Counted from the stretch's first letter, positions 1-9,610 are shown. The stretch is 55,989 nt of DNA from an uncultured Prevotella sp. (GCA_944319815.1 CALUEX010000016.1:1-55989), one strand, 5' to 3'. Notes: generated by a model not told the origin, from the sequence alone. Made by a program: numbers and translations.

Positions 1-104
1 TGGCGAAATGCCGTTTTATCGGCATTTATGGGACTAAAATTGAAAAGTCCTGCACCAGTCTTATACCGAACTCACGTAATGTTTAAGGCATTTTAAGCTC
101 CCTC

Positions 105-137
105 CCTTCGGGAGGGTTGGGGTGGGTTTTAGGTGTT
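105..137. repeat. UUCG-type hairpin repeat (family 2)
   Basis: CTCCCTCCCTTCGGGAGGG followed by a G/T-rich tail. The stem CCCTCCC/GGGAGGG encloses a TTCG-like loop. It lies just beyond the stop of the minus-strand HD phosphodiesterase and recurs at gene ends at 15.0, 15.2, 17.3 and 17.6 kb. Probably a 3-prime-end hairpin; whether it terminates transcription is inferred. Confidence 0.7.
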
Positions 138-176
138 GTTGGGTTGTGTGTTTGGGTTCGGTTGGGTATTTATTGC

Positions 177-2249
177 CTATTCTTCGCTTTTATCTTCCTT
201 TTTCAGTTCGGGATAGCTCGTCCTCGTGTGGTAGATAGCCTTCAACCTGTCGGTCAATACCTGCTTTGCCACGGCGATGTCGTGGAACGTTATGGGGCAG
301 GTCTTGAAGTAACCGTCGTCCACCTGGCCGTCGATTAACCTGTTGACCAGGGTCGATATGCTCTCCTCGGTGTACTCTTTCAGCGAGCGGGCTGCGGCCT
401 CCACGGTGTCGGCCATCATGAGTATGGCTTGTTCGCGGGTAAAGGGGTCGGGGCCGGGGTAGGTGAACAGCGTGTCGTCCACTGGCTCGTCAGGGTGCTC
501 GTTCTTGTAGGATATGTAGAAATACTTGGTCTTTCCCGAGCCGTGGTGCGTCTTTATGAAGTCCTTTATGACGCCGGGCAGGTTGAACTTCTCTGCCATT
601 TTAAGTCCTTCGGTGACGTGGCTTATTACCACCTGGGCGGCATCTATGCGCGTCATCGAGTCCAAGGGATTGGCTCCTCCCATCTGGTTTTCGGTGAAGA
701 AAGCCGGGTTCTTCATCTTCCCTATGTCGTGGTACATCGCGCCGGTGCGCACGAGTTGCGCCTTAGCCCCGATTTTGTTGGCTATCTCGGCGGCAAGGTT
801 GCTTACCATTACTGAGTGCTGGAACGTGCCCGGAGCTACCTCGCTGAGGTTGCGCAGCAGTTTCTTGTTGGTATTGGAAAGCTCGATTAAAGTCACGTTG
901 GACGTGAAGCCGAACGTCTTTTCGACTACGAGCATCAGCGGGTAGGCGAACAGCAGCAACACGCCGTTTGCCACGAAGTATTTGTACATACTGTGGTCCA
1001 TCGTGGTGATGCTGTTGTCCTGCATCAGCTGCAGGGCGAAGTACATGGCCGAGCAGCCCACGGTGACGAGCAGGGCGGTCTTGAAAATCTCGGCCCTTTG
1101 CGACAGTTCACGCAGCGAGTAGATGGCTATTAACCCTGCCACAAGCTGCACGATTATGAACTCGTACTGGTATTTCACGGCTGCGGCGCAGATGAGCACC
1201 ATGGTGACGTGGGCCGTGAAGGCCGTGCGCGAGTCGAGGAACACGCGGATGAAGATGGGCGCGATGGCGAACGGCAGGATGTAGACGCTCAGCACGTTGT
1301 GGCTTATCATGAGCGAAACGAGCACGGGGAAGACCGTGACCATGGTGTAGAGCATGATTATGCTGCGCGGCTTCTCGAAGTAGTCCTTGCGGAACAGGCG
1401 CAGGTAAGTGGTGAAAAGGAGGATGAGCGTGCCCACGAACAGTATTTGCCCGGCGATGGTCGATGGCACGGCGCTTACGCTTGCGCTGCGCCGCTGGGTC
1501 TCGCGCTCGAAGGAGTTGAGCACGCGGTAAGTGTAGCTGTCAACTATTTCGCCGCGGTCGATGATTTTCTGCCCGCTCAAGACCATGCCGCTTGCAAGGG
1601 GTATTCCGCTCAGGATGTCGCTCAGCTCGGTCTCGCTGCGCTCTTCGTCGTAGACAAGGTTGGGCTGTATGTATTCGTTGAGGTTGCACCGTTGCAGCAC
1701 TTGCCGCTGGGCGGCGAGCTCCGGGTCGGAGAAGAGTCGTTCGTAGGCGGTCATTGTTGAGTAGACGCACGTGATTTCAACGCTCGTGGCCTTCTTGCCG
1801 ACCACCATCCTTATCATGTTCAGCGTGTCGCGGCTTATCTCCGAATAGTCGGGTGCGTTCATGATGCCGGCTTGGTAAAGGCGGTGCAGGCGGTCGGCAA
1901 TGGTCTCTACGTAGCCGTGCGCCAGTCCCGGTATTCCGGCTTTATAGGTGTCGAGAAAGCGTTTCACCTGCTTTGCCTCCACGTCCGCGTTATAGTTGTA
2001 GTATGGCTCGAAGGCGTCGGCTATGCTGTCCTGTTCGGCCTTGATTGTCTCCTCTGTCTTGTAGATGGGGAAGTCGAACTTGGCTATGAGCGAGCTGTAC
2101 ATCCACGGCTTGCCCACGTCGTAGCGGAACTGCGGCCCGCTGTTGCGCGGCAGGAAGAACACTATTACCGTGACGGAGATTATAAGCAGCGCCACGCACA
2201 TCATCCAGCGCGTGGTGTTAGTGCGGCTTGTCTTGTTGAATTTAATCAT
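177..2249 (-). CDS. 7TM-HD domain phosphodiesterase, PgpH/YqfF-like (c-di-AMP hydrolase)
   Basis: A 690-residue integral membrane protein. An N-terminal membrane helix (about residues 15-37) is followed by a periplasmic 7TMR-HDED type region, a block of about seven membrane helices (roughly residues 280-480), and a C-terminal cytoplasmic HD domain whose first histidine is in GTFQHSVMVSN and whose HD pair is in AMYHDIGK. This order is that of the PgpH family, which hydrolyses c-di-AMP in Listeria; the ligand here is inferred from the family. The open frame extends 55 codons upstream, but I chose the ATG at 2249 because a -7 box lies at 2313-2306 and the extension has no family resemblance. Divergent from gltX across a repeat-filled gap. 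Confidence 0.85.
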   Translation of the reverse strand: MIKFNKTSRTNTTRWMMCVALLIISVTVIVFFLPRNSGPQFRYDVGKPWMYSSLIAKFDFPIYKTEETIKAEQDSIADAFEPYYNYNADVEAKQVKRFLDTYKAGIPGLAHGYVETIADRLHRLYQAGIMNAPDYSEISRDTLNMIRMVVGKKATSVEITCVYSTMTAYERLFSDPELAAQRQVLQRCNLNEYIQPNLVYDEERSETELSDILSGIPLASGMVLSGQKIIDRGEIVDSYTYRVLNSFERETQRRSASVSAVPSTIAGQILFVGTLILLFTTYLRLFRKDYFEKPRSIIMLYTMVTVFPVLVSLMISHNVLSVYILPFAIAPIFIRVFLDSRTAFTAHVTMVLICAAAVKYQYEFIIVQLVAGLIAIYSLRELSQRAEIFKTALLVTVGCSAMYFALQLMQDNSITTMDHSMYKYFVANGVLLLFAYPLMLVVEKTFGFTSNVTLIELSNTNKKLLRNLSEVAPGTFQHSVMVSNLAAEIANKIGAKAQLVRTGAMYHDIGKMKNPAFFTENQMGGANPLDSMTRIDAAQVVISHVTEGLKMAEKFNLPGVIKDFIKTHHGSGKTKYFYISYKNEHPDEPVDDTLFTYPGPDPFTREQAILMMADTVEAAARSLKEYTEESISTLVNRLIDGQVDDGYFKTCPITFHDIAVAKQVLTDRLKAIYHTRTSYPELKKEDKSEE

Positions 2250-2305
2250 TTTGCTTGGTATTGAACATTGCCCTGCGAAAATACTAAAAAAACACGCCAA
2301 ATTAC

Positions 2306-2313
2306 CAAAAATA
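2306..2313 (-). promoter_or_regulatory. Bacteroidota -7 box for the HD phosphodiesterase
   Basis: Minus-strand TATTTTTG matches TAnnTTTG and sits 57 bases upstream of the chosen ATG at 2249. No clear -33 TTTG at the usual spacing. Confidence 0.5.
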
Positions 2314-2316
2314 TTG

Positions 2317-2324
2317 TAAATTTG
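2317..2324 (+). promoter_or_regulatory. Bacteroidota -7 box, possible gltX promoter
   Basis: TAAATTTG matches TAnnTTTG on the plus strand. It is the only good match between the HD gene and gltX, which would give gltX a leader of about 380 bases that contains the repeats at 2401-2490 and 2578-2655. Back to back with the minus-strand box at 2306-2313. Confidence 0.4.
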
Positions 2325-2400
2325 CACAAAAAAATAAGAATACGCCGTATAGCTTACGGCTGCCGAAAGGGCGGGAAGCGCCATGACGTGTGGCGGAACG

Positions 2401-2490
2401 TGCCCTTTTGCCATGCAATATGTGGCCTTTCGCAGTGTGAAAGGCCATCTTTTGCAGGGTGAAAGACGGTCTTTTGCAAGGCAATGTGTA
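2401..2490. repeat. AAGGGC/GCCCTTTTGC palindrome array (family 1)
   Basis: Degenerate run of TGCCCTTTTGC, GGCCTTTCGC, GAAAGGCCATCTTTTGC and GAAAGACGGTCTTTTGC units. Same family as at 9.7, 15.85, 21.75, 26.56, 35.0 and 45.4 kb. It occupies part of the 459-base gap between the HD gene and gltX. Confidence 0.7.
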
Positions 2491-2577
2491 AGGCATTGAA
2501 GGCCAATGGGTTACGTGGCGGCGTATGAAAGGCGCGCAGTGCGGAATAGGACGGATAAGGCTGATGGGGCGAATATA

Positions 2578-2693
2578 CTTGTCTGCTGGTTTGCTTGTCC
2601 CTCGTCTGCTGGAGAAAAGGGCTTGTCTGCTGGTTTGCTTGTCCCTCGTCTGCTGAACAGCTTGTATCTCGTCTGCTTGTCTGCTCGTCAACT
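2578..2693. repeat. CTTGTCTGCT repeats (family 6)
   Basis: A perfect 34-bp direct repeat occupies 2578-2611 and 2622-2655, each beginning CTTGTCTGCTGGTTTGCTTG; shorter copies of the CTTGTCTGCT unit follow to 2693, immediately before gltX. A related array in opposite orientation lies upstream of mlaE (20601-20730). Confidence 0.85.
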
Positions 2694-2708
2694 TAAAAAA
2701 GAAAGAAA

Positions 2709-4229
2709 ATGTCAGAAAGAAAAGTAAGGGTGCGTTTCGCGCCAAGTCCTACGGGTGCCCTCCACATCGGCGGAGTGCGCACAGCGTTGTACAATTACCT
2801 GTTCGCCCGTCAGAGAGGCGGCGAGATGGTGTTCAGGATTGAAGACACAGACTCCTCGCGCTTCGTTCCCGGGGCGGAGGAGTATATCATAGAGTCGTTC
2901 CGCTGGTTGGGCATAAAGTTCGACGAAGGCGTCAGCTTCGGCGGCAAGCACGGCCCCTACCGCCAGAGCGAGCGGCGCGGCATATACAAGAAATACGTTG
3001 ACCAGCTGCTCGCCGAGGGCAAGGCCTACATCGCCTTTGACACTCCCGAGGAGCTTGACGCCAAGCGCCAGGAAATAAAGAACTTCCAGTATGACGCCCA
3101 CACGCGCACGATGATGCGCAACTCGCTCACCATGCCGCAGGCGGAGGTTGACGCCCTGGTGGCCGACGGCACGCAGTACGTCGTTAGGTTCAAGGTAGAG
3201 CCGGGCGAGGACGTACACGTGCACGACCTCATCCGCGGCGAGGTGGTAATCAAGAGCGACATCCTCGACGACAAGGTCCTGTACAAGAGTGCCGACGAGT
3301 TGCCCACGTACCACCTGGCAAACATCGTTGACGACCACCTGATGGAAATCACCCACGTCATCCGCGGCGAGGAGTGGCTGCCCAGCGCGCCGCTGCACGT
3401 GCTGCTCTACCGCGCCTTCGGCTGGGAAGACACCATGCCGCAGTTCGCCCACCTGCCGCTGCTCTTGAAGCCCGACGGCAAGGGCAAGCTGAGCAAGCGC
3501 GACGGCGACCGCCTCGGTTTCCCCGTGTTCCCGCTCGAATGGCACGACCCCAAGACCGGCGAAGTGAGCAACGGCTTCCGTGAGCAAGGCTATTTCCCCG
3601 AGGCGGTAATCAACTTCCTCGCCCTGCTGGGATGGAACCCGGGCACGGAGCAAGAGCTGTTCACGATGGACGAGCTTATCGAACAGTTCGACATAGCCAA
3701 GTGCAGCAAGGCCGGGGCGAAGTTCGACTACAAGAAAGCCGTATGGTTCAACCATGAATATATGCTCCGCAAGAGCGACGAGGAAATAGCCCGACTGTTT
3801 GCTCCCATCGTGGCCGGCAACGGCGTTGACGAGCCGATGGAGCGCATCACCAAGGTGGTCTCGATGATGAAAGACCGCGTTGACTTCGTTAAGGAGCTTT
3901 GGCCGCTGTGCTCTTTCTTCTTCATCCCGCCCACGGAGTATGACGAGAAGACCGTGCGCAAGCGCTGGAAGGAGGACTCTCCGCGCGTTATGGCCGAACT
4001 GGCAGAGCTCCTCGAGGGGCTCGACGACTTCTCCTTGGAGAACCAGGAGCGCGTTGTCATGGCATGGGTTGAGGACAAGGGCTATAAGCTCGGCGACGTG
4101 ATGAACGCCTTTCGCCTCACCCTCGTAGGCATAGGCAAGGGCCCCGGTATGTTCGACATATCCGCTTTCCTCGGCAAGGAGGAAACCCTGCGGCGCCTGC
4201 GGAGGGCAATAGAAGTGCTAAGCAAGTGA
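2709..4229 (+). CDS. gltX: Glutamate--tRNA ligase
   Basis: Charges tRNA-Glu with glutamate in the cytoplasm (class Ib aminoacyl-tRNA synthetase). The HIGH-type motif is visible as [19 protein letters not shown] (residues 12-30) and the KMSKS-type motif as KLSKRDG (about residues 258-264), the expected pair for ATP binding. The length of 506 residues is normal for the family, with the C-terminal anticodon-binding helical domain from about residue 340. The ATG at 2709 directly precedes [15 protein letters not shown], as in homologues. waaA follows 198 bases downstream on the same strand, behind a TTAACTCC repeat. Confidence 0.97.
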   Translation: MSERKVRVRFAPSPTGALHIGGVRTALYNYLFARQRGGEMVFRIEDTDSSRFVPGAEEYIIESFRWLGIKFDEGVSFGGKHGPYRQSERRGIYKKYVDQLLAEGKAYIAFDTPEELDAKRQEIKNFQYDAHTRTMMRNSLTMPQAEVDALVADGTQYVVRFKVEPGEDVHVHDLIRGEVVIKSDILDDKVLYKSADELPTYHLANIVDDHLMEITHVIRGEEWLPSAPLHVLLYRAFGWEDTMPQFAHLPLLLKPDGKGKLSKRDGDRLGFPVFPLEWHDPKTGEVSNGFREQGYFPEAVINFLALLGWNPGTEQELFTMDELIEQFDIAKCSKAGAKFDYKKAVWFNHEYMLRKSDEEIARLFAPIVAGNGVDEPMERITKVVSMMKDRVDFVKELWPLCSFFFIPPTEYDEKTVRKRWKEDSPRVMAELAELLEGLDDFSLENQERVVMAWVEDKGYKLGDVMNAFRLTLVGIGKGPGMFDISAFLGKEETLRRLRRAIEVLSK

Positions 4230-4362
4230 AAAGTGAATAACGAAGGGTGAAGGATTAAGTGCCTTGCAAGTAAATGGCGTATGGCAATAGACGGCGGAAC
4301 TGACGCCGTATGGTGTATGTCCGGCGTTTCGATGGTTGTCTTTCATCTTGCGAGGCATTTGT

Positions 4363-4421
4363 CTTTAACTCCTTAGCGGCCGCAGGGAACGCTAACTCCT
4401 TTAACTTCTTTAACTCCTAAA
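4363..4421. repeat. TTAACTCC leader repeat (family 4)
   Basis: TCTTTAACTCCTTAGCG, a short GC-rich spacer with AACGCTAACTCC, then CTTTAACTTC and TTTAACTCC. It ends 7 bases before the waaA start. Copies precede other start codons at 24.2, 24.9, 27.4 and 38.8 kb. Confidence 0.8.
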
Positions 4422-4427
4422 ATAATA

Positions 4428-5645
4428 ATGTACGAACTCATAATAAGCCTTTACACGCTCGGCGTGGGCGTCGCTTCGCTGTTCAACCCTAAGGCACGGA
4501 AGATGTGGAAGGGTGGTCGCGAGGCGTTCCGCGTGCTCCGCGACAAGGTTGACAGCAGCTCGAGATACGTCTGGTTCCATGCAGCCTCGCTCGGGGAGTT
4601 CGAGCAAGGCCGCCCAATCATGGAGCGCTTGCGCGCCGAACACCCTGAATACAAAATATTGCTGACGTTCTTCTCGCCCTCGGGTTACGAGGTAAGGAAG
4701 AATTACGAGGGTGCCGACATCGTGTGTTACCTGCCCCTTGACACCTACTTCGGTGCGCGCCGCTTCCTCAGTTTGGTGCATCCCGAGGTGGCGTTCTTCA
4801 TCAAGTACGAGTTCTGGTGGAATTACCTGCACATCCTGAAGCGGCGCGGCGTGCCTGTCTACAGCGTCAGCAGCATCTTCCGCGAGGGTCAGGTGTTCTT
4901 CCGTTGGTACGGCAGGACATACAGCAACGTGCTAAAATGCTTCACGCGCTTTTTCGTCCAGAACGACGAGAGCCGCCGCCTACTGGCCACGCTCGGCATC
5001 ACCGCCGTTGACGTCACGGGCGACACGCGCTTCGACCGCGTGCTGCAGGTAAAGCAACAGGCCAGGCAACTGCCCATCGTCGATGCCTTCAGGCAAGGCT
5101 ACAAGGTGTTCGTCGCCGGCAGCAGCTGGCCTCCCGACGAGGACATCTTCATCAACTACTTCAACGAACATCGCGACTGGAAGCTCATCATCGCGCCGCA
5201 CGTCATAGGCAACGACCACATAAGGCAAATCGTTGGTAAGCTGCGCCGCAAGGCCGTGCGCTATACGGAAGCTACGGAAGACAGTGCGCGTGAAGCCGAT
5301 TGCCTCATAATAGACTGTTTCGGGTTGCTTTCGAGCATCTACGGATACGGCGACGTGGCCTACGTAGGCGGCGGTTTCGGCGTCGGTATACACAATGTGC
5401 TCGAGGCTGCGGTGTGGGGTATGCCCGTAATCTTCGGCCCTAACAACAAGCGTTTCCAAGAAGCGCAAGACCTGTTGGCGTCAGGTGGCGGTGTGGAGAT
5501 TGACTCTTACAGCCAGTTTGAGGCCGTCATGAACACTTACGTCACTGACTCTTCGGCCATACGCCACGACGGTGACAAAGCCGCCGGATACGTTGAAGCG
5601 AAAGCGGGGGCTACGGGCAAGATACTGACGGCTGTCGGACTTTAA
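4428..5645 (+). CDS. waaA: 3-deoxy-D-manno-octulosonic acid (Kdo) transferase
   Basis: Transfers Kdo from CMP-Kdo to lipid A precursor on the inner face of the cytoplasmic membrane, the step that links lipid A to the LPS core. The 405-residue protein starts with a hydrophobic anchor (residues 3-18), then a GT-B glycosyltransferase fold. HAASLGE (residues 51-57) carries the glutamate that corresponds to the family's catalytic base, and the C-terminal half has GGGFGVGIHNVLEA with FGPNNKRFQEA, typical of WaaA nucleotide-sugar binding. Bacteroidota enzymes are usually monofunctional for one Kdo, but the sequence alone does not show this. Ends 126 bases before the convergent C10 protease; a shared terminator lies between. 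Confidence 0.95.
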   Translation: MYELIISLYTLGVGVASLFNPKARKMWKGGREAFRVLRDKVDSSSRYVWFHAASLGEFEQGRPIMERLRAEHPEYKILLTFFSPSGYEVRKNYEGADIVCYLPLDTYFGARRFLSLVHPEVAFFIKYEFWWNYLHILKRRGVPVYSVSSIFREGQVFFRWYGRTYSNVLKCFTRFFVQNDESRRLLATLGITAVDVTGDTRFDRVLQVKQQARQLPIVDAFRQGYKVFVAGSSWPPDEDIFINYFNEHRDWKLIIAPHVIGNDHIRQIVGKLRRKAVRYTEATEDSAREADCLIIDCFGLLSSIYGYGDVAYVGGGFGVGIHNVLEAAVWGMPVIFGPNNKRFQEAQDLLASGGGVEIDSYSQFEAVMNTYVTDSSAIRHDGDKAAGYVEAKAGATGKILTAVGL

Positions 5646-5710
5646 CCTGAAACCTGATTTTAGCGGCCCTGGATTATAACCTCACAATAATCTGCTGAAT
5701 GTAAAATATT

Positions 5711-5748
5711 AAGGCGCGGAATGCTTGTTGTCAAGCGTTCCGCGCCTT
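5711..5748. terminator. Bidirectional terminator between waaA and the C10 protease
   Basis: Perfect 11-bp stem AAGGCGCGGAA (5711-5721) with TTCCGCGCCTT (5738-5748), extended inside by GCTTG/CAAGC. A/T-rich on both sides, and placed between two convergent genes. Confidence 0.85.
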
Positions 5749-5771
5749 ATTTATACGTCTGCGGCTGTCTG

Positions 5772-8123
5772 TTATCTTACCACGAACTTCTTACCGCCGC
5801 GTATGTAAATGCCCTTTGGCAACCTTGTTGCATCCGTACCCATATACAAACCGTTGATGCTGTATATCTTTGAAGGCTCTTTCTCAGCCTTGACATTCAC
5901 TATTCCGGATGTTTCGACTATTGTGAAAGGCAGTCTATATCCAAATTCTACTATCTCAAAGCTGTCGTTAAGATAGCCAAGCGATACTTCCCCGTCGCCT
6001 TCTTTGACACCTATATAATCAAGCAGCCAGCTTACTCCCATTGAGATAGTCACCGTCTTGGTCTCTCCCTTGTTAATCATGAAGTCCTGATATTCATACG
6101 TATGCCATCCGTTAATGCCCAATATACTCTCCAGTCCGTTGTCGTAGAACCCGCCGGAGTTGGATATTGTGGCGGTGAACGATACGCTTCCGTCATACGC
6201 AACCACAGGAGTTATTACCTGCATATTGTCGAGTGAGAGTGCGGGCGTTCCTTCTGCGGGCACCGTAATGTCAAGACTTAATGTCCCGATGACTTGCTCA
6301 AGCCCTGTATTCACGTCATCGAAGTACACCTCTATTTCCTCTGTCCCGGCATGGTTGGGGATGGATATGCGTGCTGTCATGGTCTTTGTTTTGCCTTCTT
6401 CAATAATGAAGTTGTCTTCAAAAAGCACTTGTTGGCTTGCCTTGTCACGCAAATGGAGCATTTGGTTGAACTCCGCGCCGTCGTTCCTGATATTGAATGT
6501 TATGTCTGCATCGTGCCCTGCATACGCCGAACCGCCGCTAATCACAGGTTCGCCAGTGATTGACAGGCCGTAATTAACTGGTTCGGGAGCCGACAGCGAG
6601 ATAACGGTTCCGCTCACGTTGACTGTTAAATACGTATCGCCATAAGTCGTTGTAGCCCTCATCGGCTTGTATTCCGTTTGTGTGCGACCGTAAACGGGTC
6701 GTAAAGTATATGTCCCGTCGGCAACGGAAAGCGGTATTTCGCAAGTCAAGGGATAACTGTTATATCCGTAATACTCATCCACTTTTATGGGATATGAGCA
6801 TCGGGCGTACACAGGGTTGCCGTCACCGTCATACAGGGCGACGCCGAAATAACCGTCAAAACCTCCGCCCCTGGCGTAGAAGTTGTTGAGATTAAGGGGA
6901 ATAGTCCCACCCTTTCGGTAGGTGACGTTAGTGTCGGCAGTGATTGACTCGTAGCTGAAGTAAGTGTTGTCAACGGGCTGTGGGCTGCCGGTGTCAGGCT
7001 GTATACCGCAAAGGGCACTTTGTCCTATATTGTAACCGTCGCCCGGAATGCCTGTCGGCACTAACGAAGATAGGTCGAACCAACCGTCGTAGCCACCTCC
7101 CCAGCCCCAGTTTATATGGAAAAGTCCATCCGAATCGTACCCGTCGCAGATAAACATATGGCCGCTTGACATATTGCCTCCTCTATACAACACAGGCCTT
7201 CCGTTGTCAAGTTCGGTTTTTATCAAATTGTCCCATTCGGCCACGGAGAAGTCTGTTCGGTAATGGTACGCGCTTGATTGGTCGTATCCAAAGTATTGGG
7301 CCATTATTTCCGGCGTAACCACACTACCTGAAGCGTAATTGCAGTAGTCCATACTAACAGCCACGCCGCAGGCATACATCAGGCGCGCCACGGCCATTTG
7401 TGCCGTCATGCTTTCGTTGCCGGTGTAGTAGGGGAGCATCTCGTCATAGTCGAAAGGATAGTTTTCCAAGTTCTCATTGATGTTGAAGCCGTGCGTTTGG
7501 GTGGTATAGTTCACCGTGCCATGGCCGCAGTCAGGGTAACGCCAGTAGTACATTATCTGCGCCATGGCCGTGGCCACGCAACCAGTAAGGCTCTTTCCGC
7601 CATGCACATAGTCGTCGGGGCAGAGTAATTGGAATACGCCTCCCTGGTCCCATTGGGTCTGTATTAGCGGGGCAACCGACCTTCCGCCGGTTGTCGGGGC
7701 ACGTGTCTCGGCTGCGTTTACCGTTCCTTCGGTTATGCTTTGGGCTGCATGGGCCATGGCTTCAAGCCACCAAGCCATTCCGGGATTGACGTTCGCCTCG
7801 TCAAACCTGCCCTTGTCCGTATAGGCAAGTATCGGACGCATACTGTCGTCGCCTGCAACAATCACCATGCCGCTGTCCCCGTCGCGGTTGAACACGTAGT
7901 AAAGCGGAGTCTCCCCGCCGCCGGGCGAGGCTTGCATGGCCGTCTTTGCCAGCGTCAGCGTTATGCTGCCGCTTTTCGCTTTGGCGCTGCCGCCAGTGGC
8001 GTTGCTGCTTTCCGCGATGTGGCGCAGGGCTGCCTGGCGCGCCTGTTCAACCGTTACCGGGTCGGCATAGGCCGCTAAGGCAAAGATTGCACACATCAAA
8101 AAGGTTAAGTAAAGATTTCTCAT
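5772..8123 (-). CDS. Secreted C10 family cysteine protease (streptopain-like) with Spi prodomain
   Basis: Probable extracellular thiol protease of the SpeB/interpain family. Visible in order: signal peptide (residues 1-20, ending ALAAYA); a Spi-like inhibitory prodomain (about 21-140); the C10 catalytic domain with nucleophile Cys182 in LTGCVATAMAQIMYYW and His322 in SSGHMFICDGYD, followed by HINWGWGG; long Ig-like beta regions (about 390-700); and a C-terminal stretch ending SINGLY..LPKGIYIRGGKKFVVR, which resembles a type IX secretion (T9SS type A) sorting signal. At 783 residues it is much longer than SpeB (about 400) because of the C-terminal additions, as in other Bacteroidales C10 enzymes. 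Transcribed alone from a -7 box at 8241-8234. Confidence 0.92.
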   Translation of the reverse strand: MRNLYLTFLMCAIFALAAYADPVTVEQARQAALRHIAESSNATGGSAKAKSGSITLTLAKTAMQASPGGGETPLYYVFNRDGDSGMVIVAGDDSMRPILAYTDKGRFDEANVNPGMAWWLEAMAHAAQSITEGTVNAAETRAPTTGGRSVAPLIQTQWDQGGVFQLLCPDDYVHGGKSLTGCVATAMAQIMYYWRYPDCGHGTVNYTTQTHGFNINENLENYPFDYDEMLPYYTGNESMTAQMAVARLMYACGVAVSMDYCNYASGSVVTPEIMAQYFGYDQSSAYHYRTDFSVAEWDNLIKTELDNGRPVLYRGGNMSSGHMFICDGYDSDGLFHINWGWGGGYDGWFDLSSLVPTGIPGDGYNIGQSALCGIQPDTGSPQPVDNTYFSYESITADTNVTYRKGGTIPLNLNNFYARGGGFDGYFGVALYDGDGNPVYARCSYPIKVDEYYGYNSYPLTCEIPLSVADGTYTLRPVYGRTQTEYKPMRATTTYGDTYLTVNVSGTVISLSAPEPVNYGLSITGEPVISGGSAYAGHDADITFNIRNDGAEFNQMLHLRDKASQQVLFEDNFIIEEGKTKTMTARISIPNHAGTEEIEVYFDDVNTGLEQVIGTLSLDITVPAEGTPALSLDNMQVITPVVAYDGSVSFTATISNSGGFYDNGLESILGINGWHTYEYQDFMINKGETKTVTISMGVSWLLDYIGVKEGDGEVSLGYLNDSFEIVEFGYRLPFTIVETSGIVNVKAEKEPSKIYSINGLYMGTDATRLPKGIYIRGGKKFVVR

Positions 8124-8233
8124 GGCAATAGTTTTTTTATGTTAGTTAAAATCGGGTGTTTAAGGTTTTTGCTATGCCGTGTGCTCCGTCGGTGCGGTCA
8201 GCTGCGGTGCGGCGTGCTATGAACTCTTGTCTG

Positions 8234-8241
8234 CAAAGATA
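8234..8241 (-). promoter_or_regulatory. Bacteroidota -7 box for the C10 protease
   Basis: Minus-strand TATCTTTG, exact TAnnTTTG match, 111 bases upstream of the protease ATG, giving a leader of roughly 100 bases. The rest of the 380-base divergent gap (8124-8503) holds the opposing promoter at 8447 and no recognisable gene or repeat. Confidence 0.65.
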
Positions 8242-8446
8242 GTGAAAATATTGTTTTACGACTATACCTGATACGATGAAATTCATGCTTTGTCGCCATA
8301 TTGGTGACACTTTGGCTCTATTTGCCAATCTTAAGTTTACACTTTACTCTTCGTAAAACGTGTTTACGTTGTAAAGATATTACTGAAAGGATGACCATTA
8401 TTACGTTTTTTGGCAAACGCGCGGTGTGTTAGTGAAACTTAATGCG

Positions 8447-8454
8447 TACCTTTG
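8447..8454 (+). promoter_or_regulatory. Bacteroidota -7 box for the metallophosphoesterase
   Basis: TACCTTTG matches TAnnTTTG. Transcription would begin near 8460, which excludes the upstream GTG at 8426 as start and favours the ATG at 8504. Confidence 0.65.
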
Positions 8455-8503
8455 CATGGGTATGGCGTGCCGTAACGGCAAGCCATATTGCGGTTTTACA
8501 TAC

Positions 8504-9610
8504 ATGAAAATATATAAAGATATGTGGTTTGTAATCTTTTTCGTCCTGCCTTTTGCGGGTCTTGCTTACACCCTGTGGCACGTGTGGTGCGTGTTGCCGT
8601 TCGCCTTCGCGTGGAAGTGTGCCGTCGTGGCGGCGTGCGTCGTGGCGTTCTCCGCGCTGTTCCTCAACTTCTCCCATGCCATCGATGCCATGCCGATGTG
8701 GCTGGCAAGGGCGTGTTACGAGACGGGCAACTCCGCCATCTTCGTGATGCTTTACGCCGTGCTGGCCTTCCTGCTGTTAGATGTCGGGCGGCTGGTGCGC
8801 GTCGTTCCCCGTGCGTGGCTTTACCATAACGGCATCACGGCGGCCGTCATGGCCGTATTGCTGGTTGCCGTCTTCACTTACGGTTACGCCAACTACATGG
8901 ACAAGCGGCGGCACGCCGTTGACCTGCCTACGGCCAAGGCCGTGGGCGGAGGGGTCAAGATGGTGCTTGTGAGCGACCTTCACCTGGGCTACCACAACGG
9001 CCGTAAGGAGCTGGCACGGTGGGTGAATATGGTCAATACCGAGCGTCCCGACGTTGTGCTCATCGCCGGCGACATAGTTGACGGCAGCTTCCGCCCGTTG
9101 CGCGAGGAGGGAATGGCCAGCGAGATGCGCCGCATAGAGGCTCCTGTCTATGCCGTGTTCGGCAACCATGAGTATTACTCAGGTGCCGACGAGGCCGTAA
9201 GGTTTTACCGCGAGGCCGGCATAACGCTGCTGCGCGACAGCGTGGCTACCGTCGGCGGCATGGCCATCGTAGGGCGTGACGACCGTTCAAACCCTCACCG
9301 CAAGAGTCTCGGTGCGCTGATGCGTGGCGTTGACAGGACGAAGTATGTGGTCTTGCTCGACCACCAGCCTTACCATCTTGAACAGGCTGAACGCGCCAGT
9401 GTTGACTTCCAGTTTAGCGGACATACCCACCACGGGCAGCTGTGGCCCATATCGTGGATAACCGAAGCCGTGTATGAAGACGCCTACGGCCCGTGGCAGC
9501 GAGGGCTTACTCGCTATTACGTAAGCTCCGGCATGGGCATCTGGGGCGCGAAGTTCCGCGTCGGCACGTGCTCAGAGTATGTCGTGGCCACGGTCAGGCA
9601 AGGTAGCTGA
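8504..9610 (+). CDS. Membrane-anchored metallophosphoesterase (YkuE/YaeI-like)
   Basis: Calcineurin-like phosphoesterase tethered to the membrane. From the ATG at 8504 (368 residues) there are about four hydrophobic segments in the first 125 residues, then the metallophosphoesterase domain with all expected metal-binding motifs: VSDLHLGYHNG, AGDIVDG, VFGNHEYY, LLDHQP and FSGHTHHGQLWP. The GDxH...GDxxD...GNHE...GHTH series marks a two-metal centre. Family members related to YaeI act on lipid A precursors or other phospholipids; the true substrate is unknown. The start was chosen because a -7 box lies at 8447-8454 and an A-rich region precedes this ATG; an in-frame ATG at 8462 is the alternative. 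Monocistronic. Confidence 0.85.
   Translation: MKIYKDMWFVIFFVLPFAGLAYTLWHVWCVLPFAFAWKCAVVAACVVAFSALFLNFSHAIDAMPMWLARACYETGNSAIFVMLYAVLAFLLLDVGRLVRVVPRAWLYHNGITAAVMAVLLVAVFTYGYANYMDKRRHAVDLPTAKAVGGGVKMVLVSDLHLGYHNGRKELARWVNMVNTERPDVVLIAGDIVDGSFRPLREEGMASEMRRIEAPVYAVFGNHEYYSGADEAVRFYREAGITLLRDSVATVGGMAIVGRDDRSNPHRKSLGALMRGVDRTKYVVLLDHQPYHLEQAERASVDFQFSGHTHHGQLWPISWITEAVYEDAYGPWQRGLTRYYVSSGMGIWGAKFRVGTCSEYVVATVRQGS

Noticed and set aside
2302-2745. 147-codon minus-strand open frame between the HD gene and gltX
   Set aside because: It spans family 1 and CTTGTCTGCT repeats and overlaps both promoters and the gltX start.
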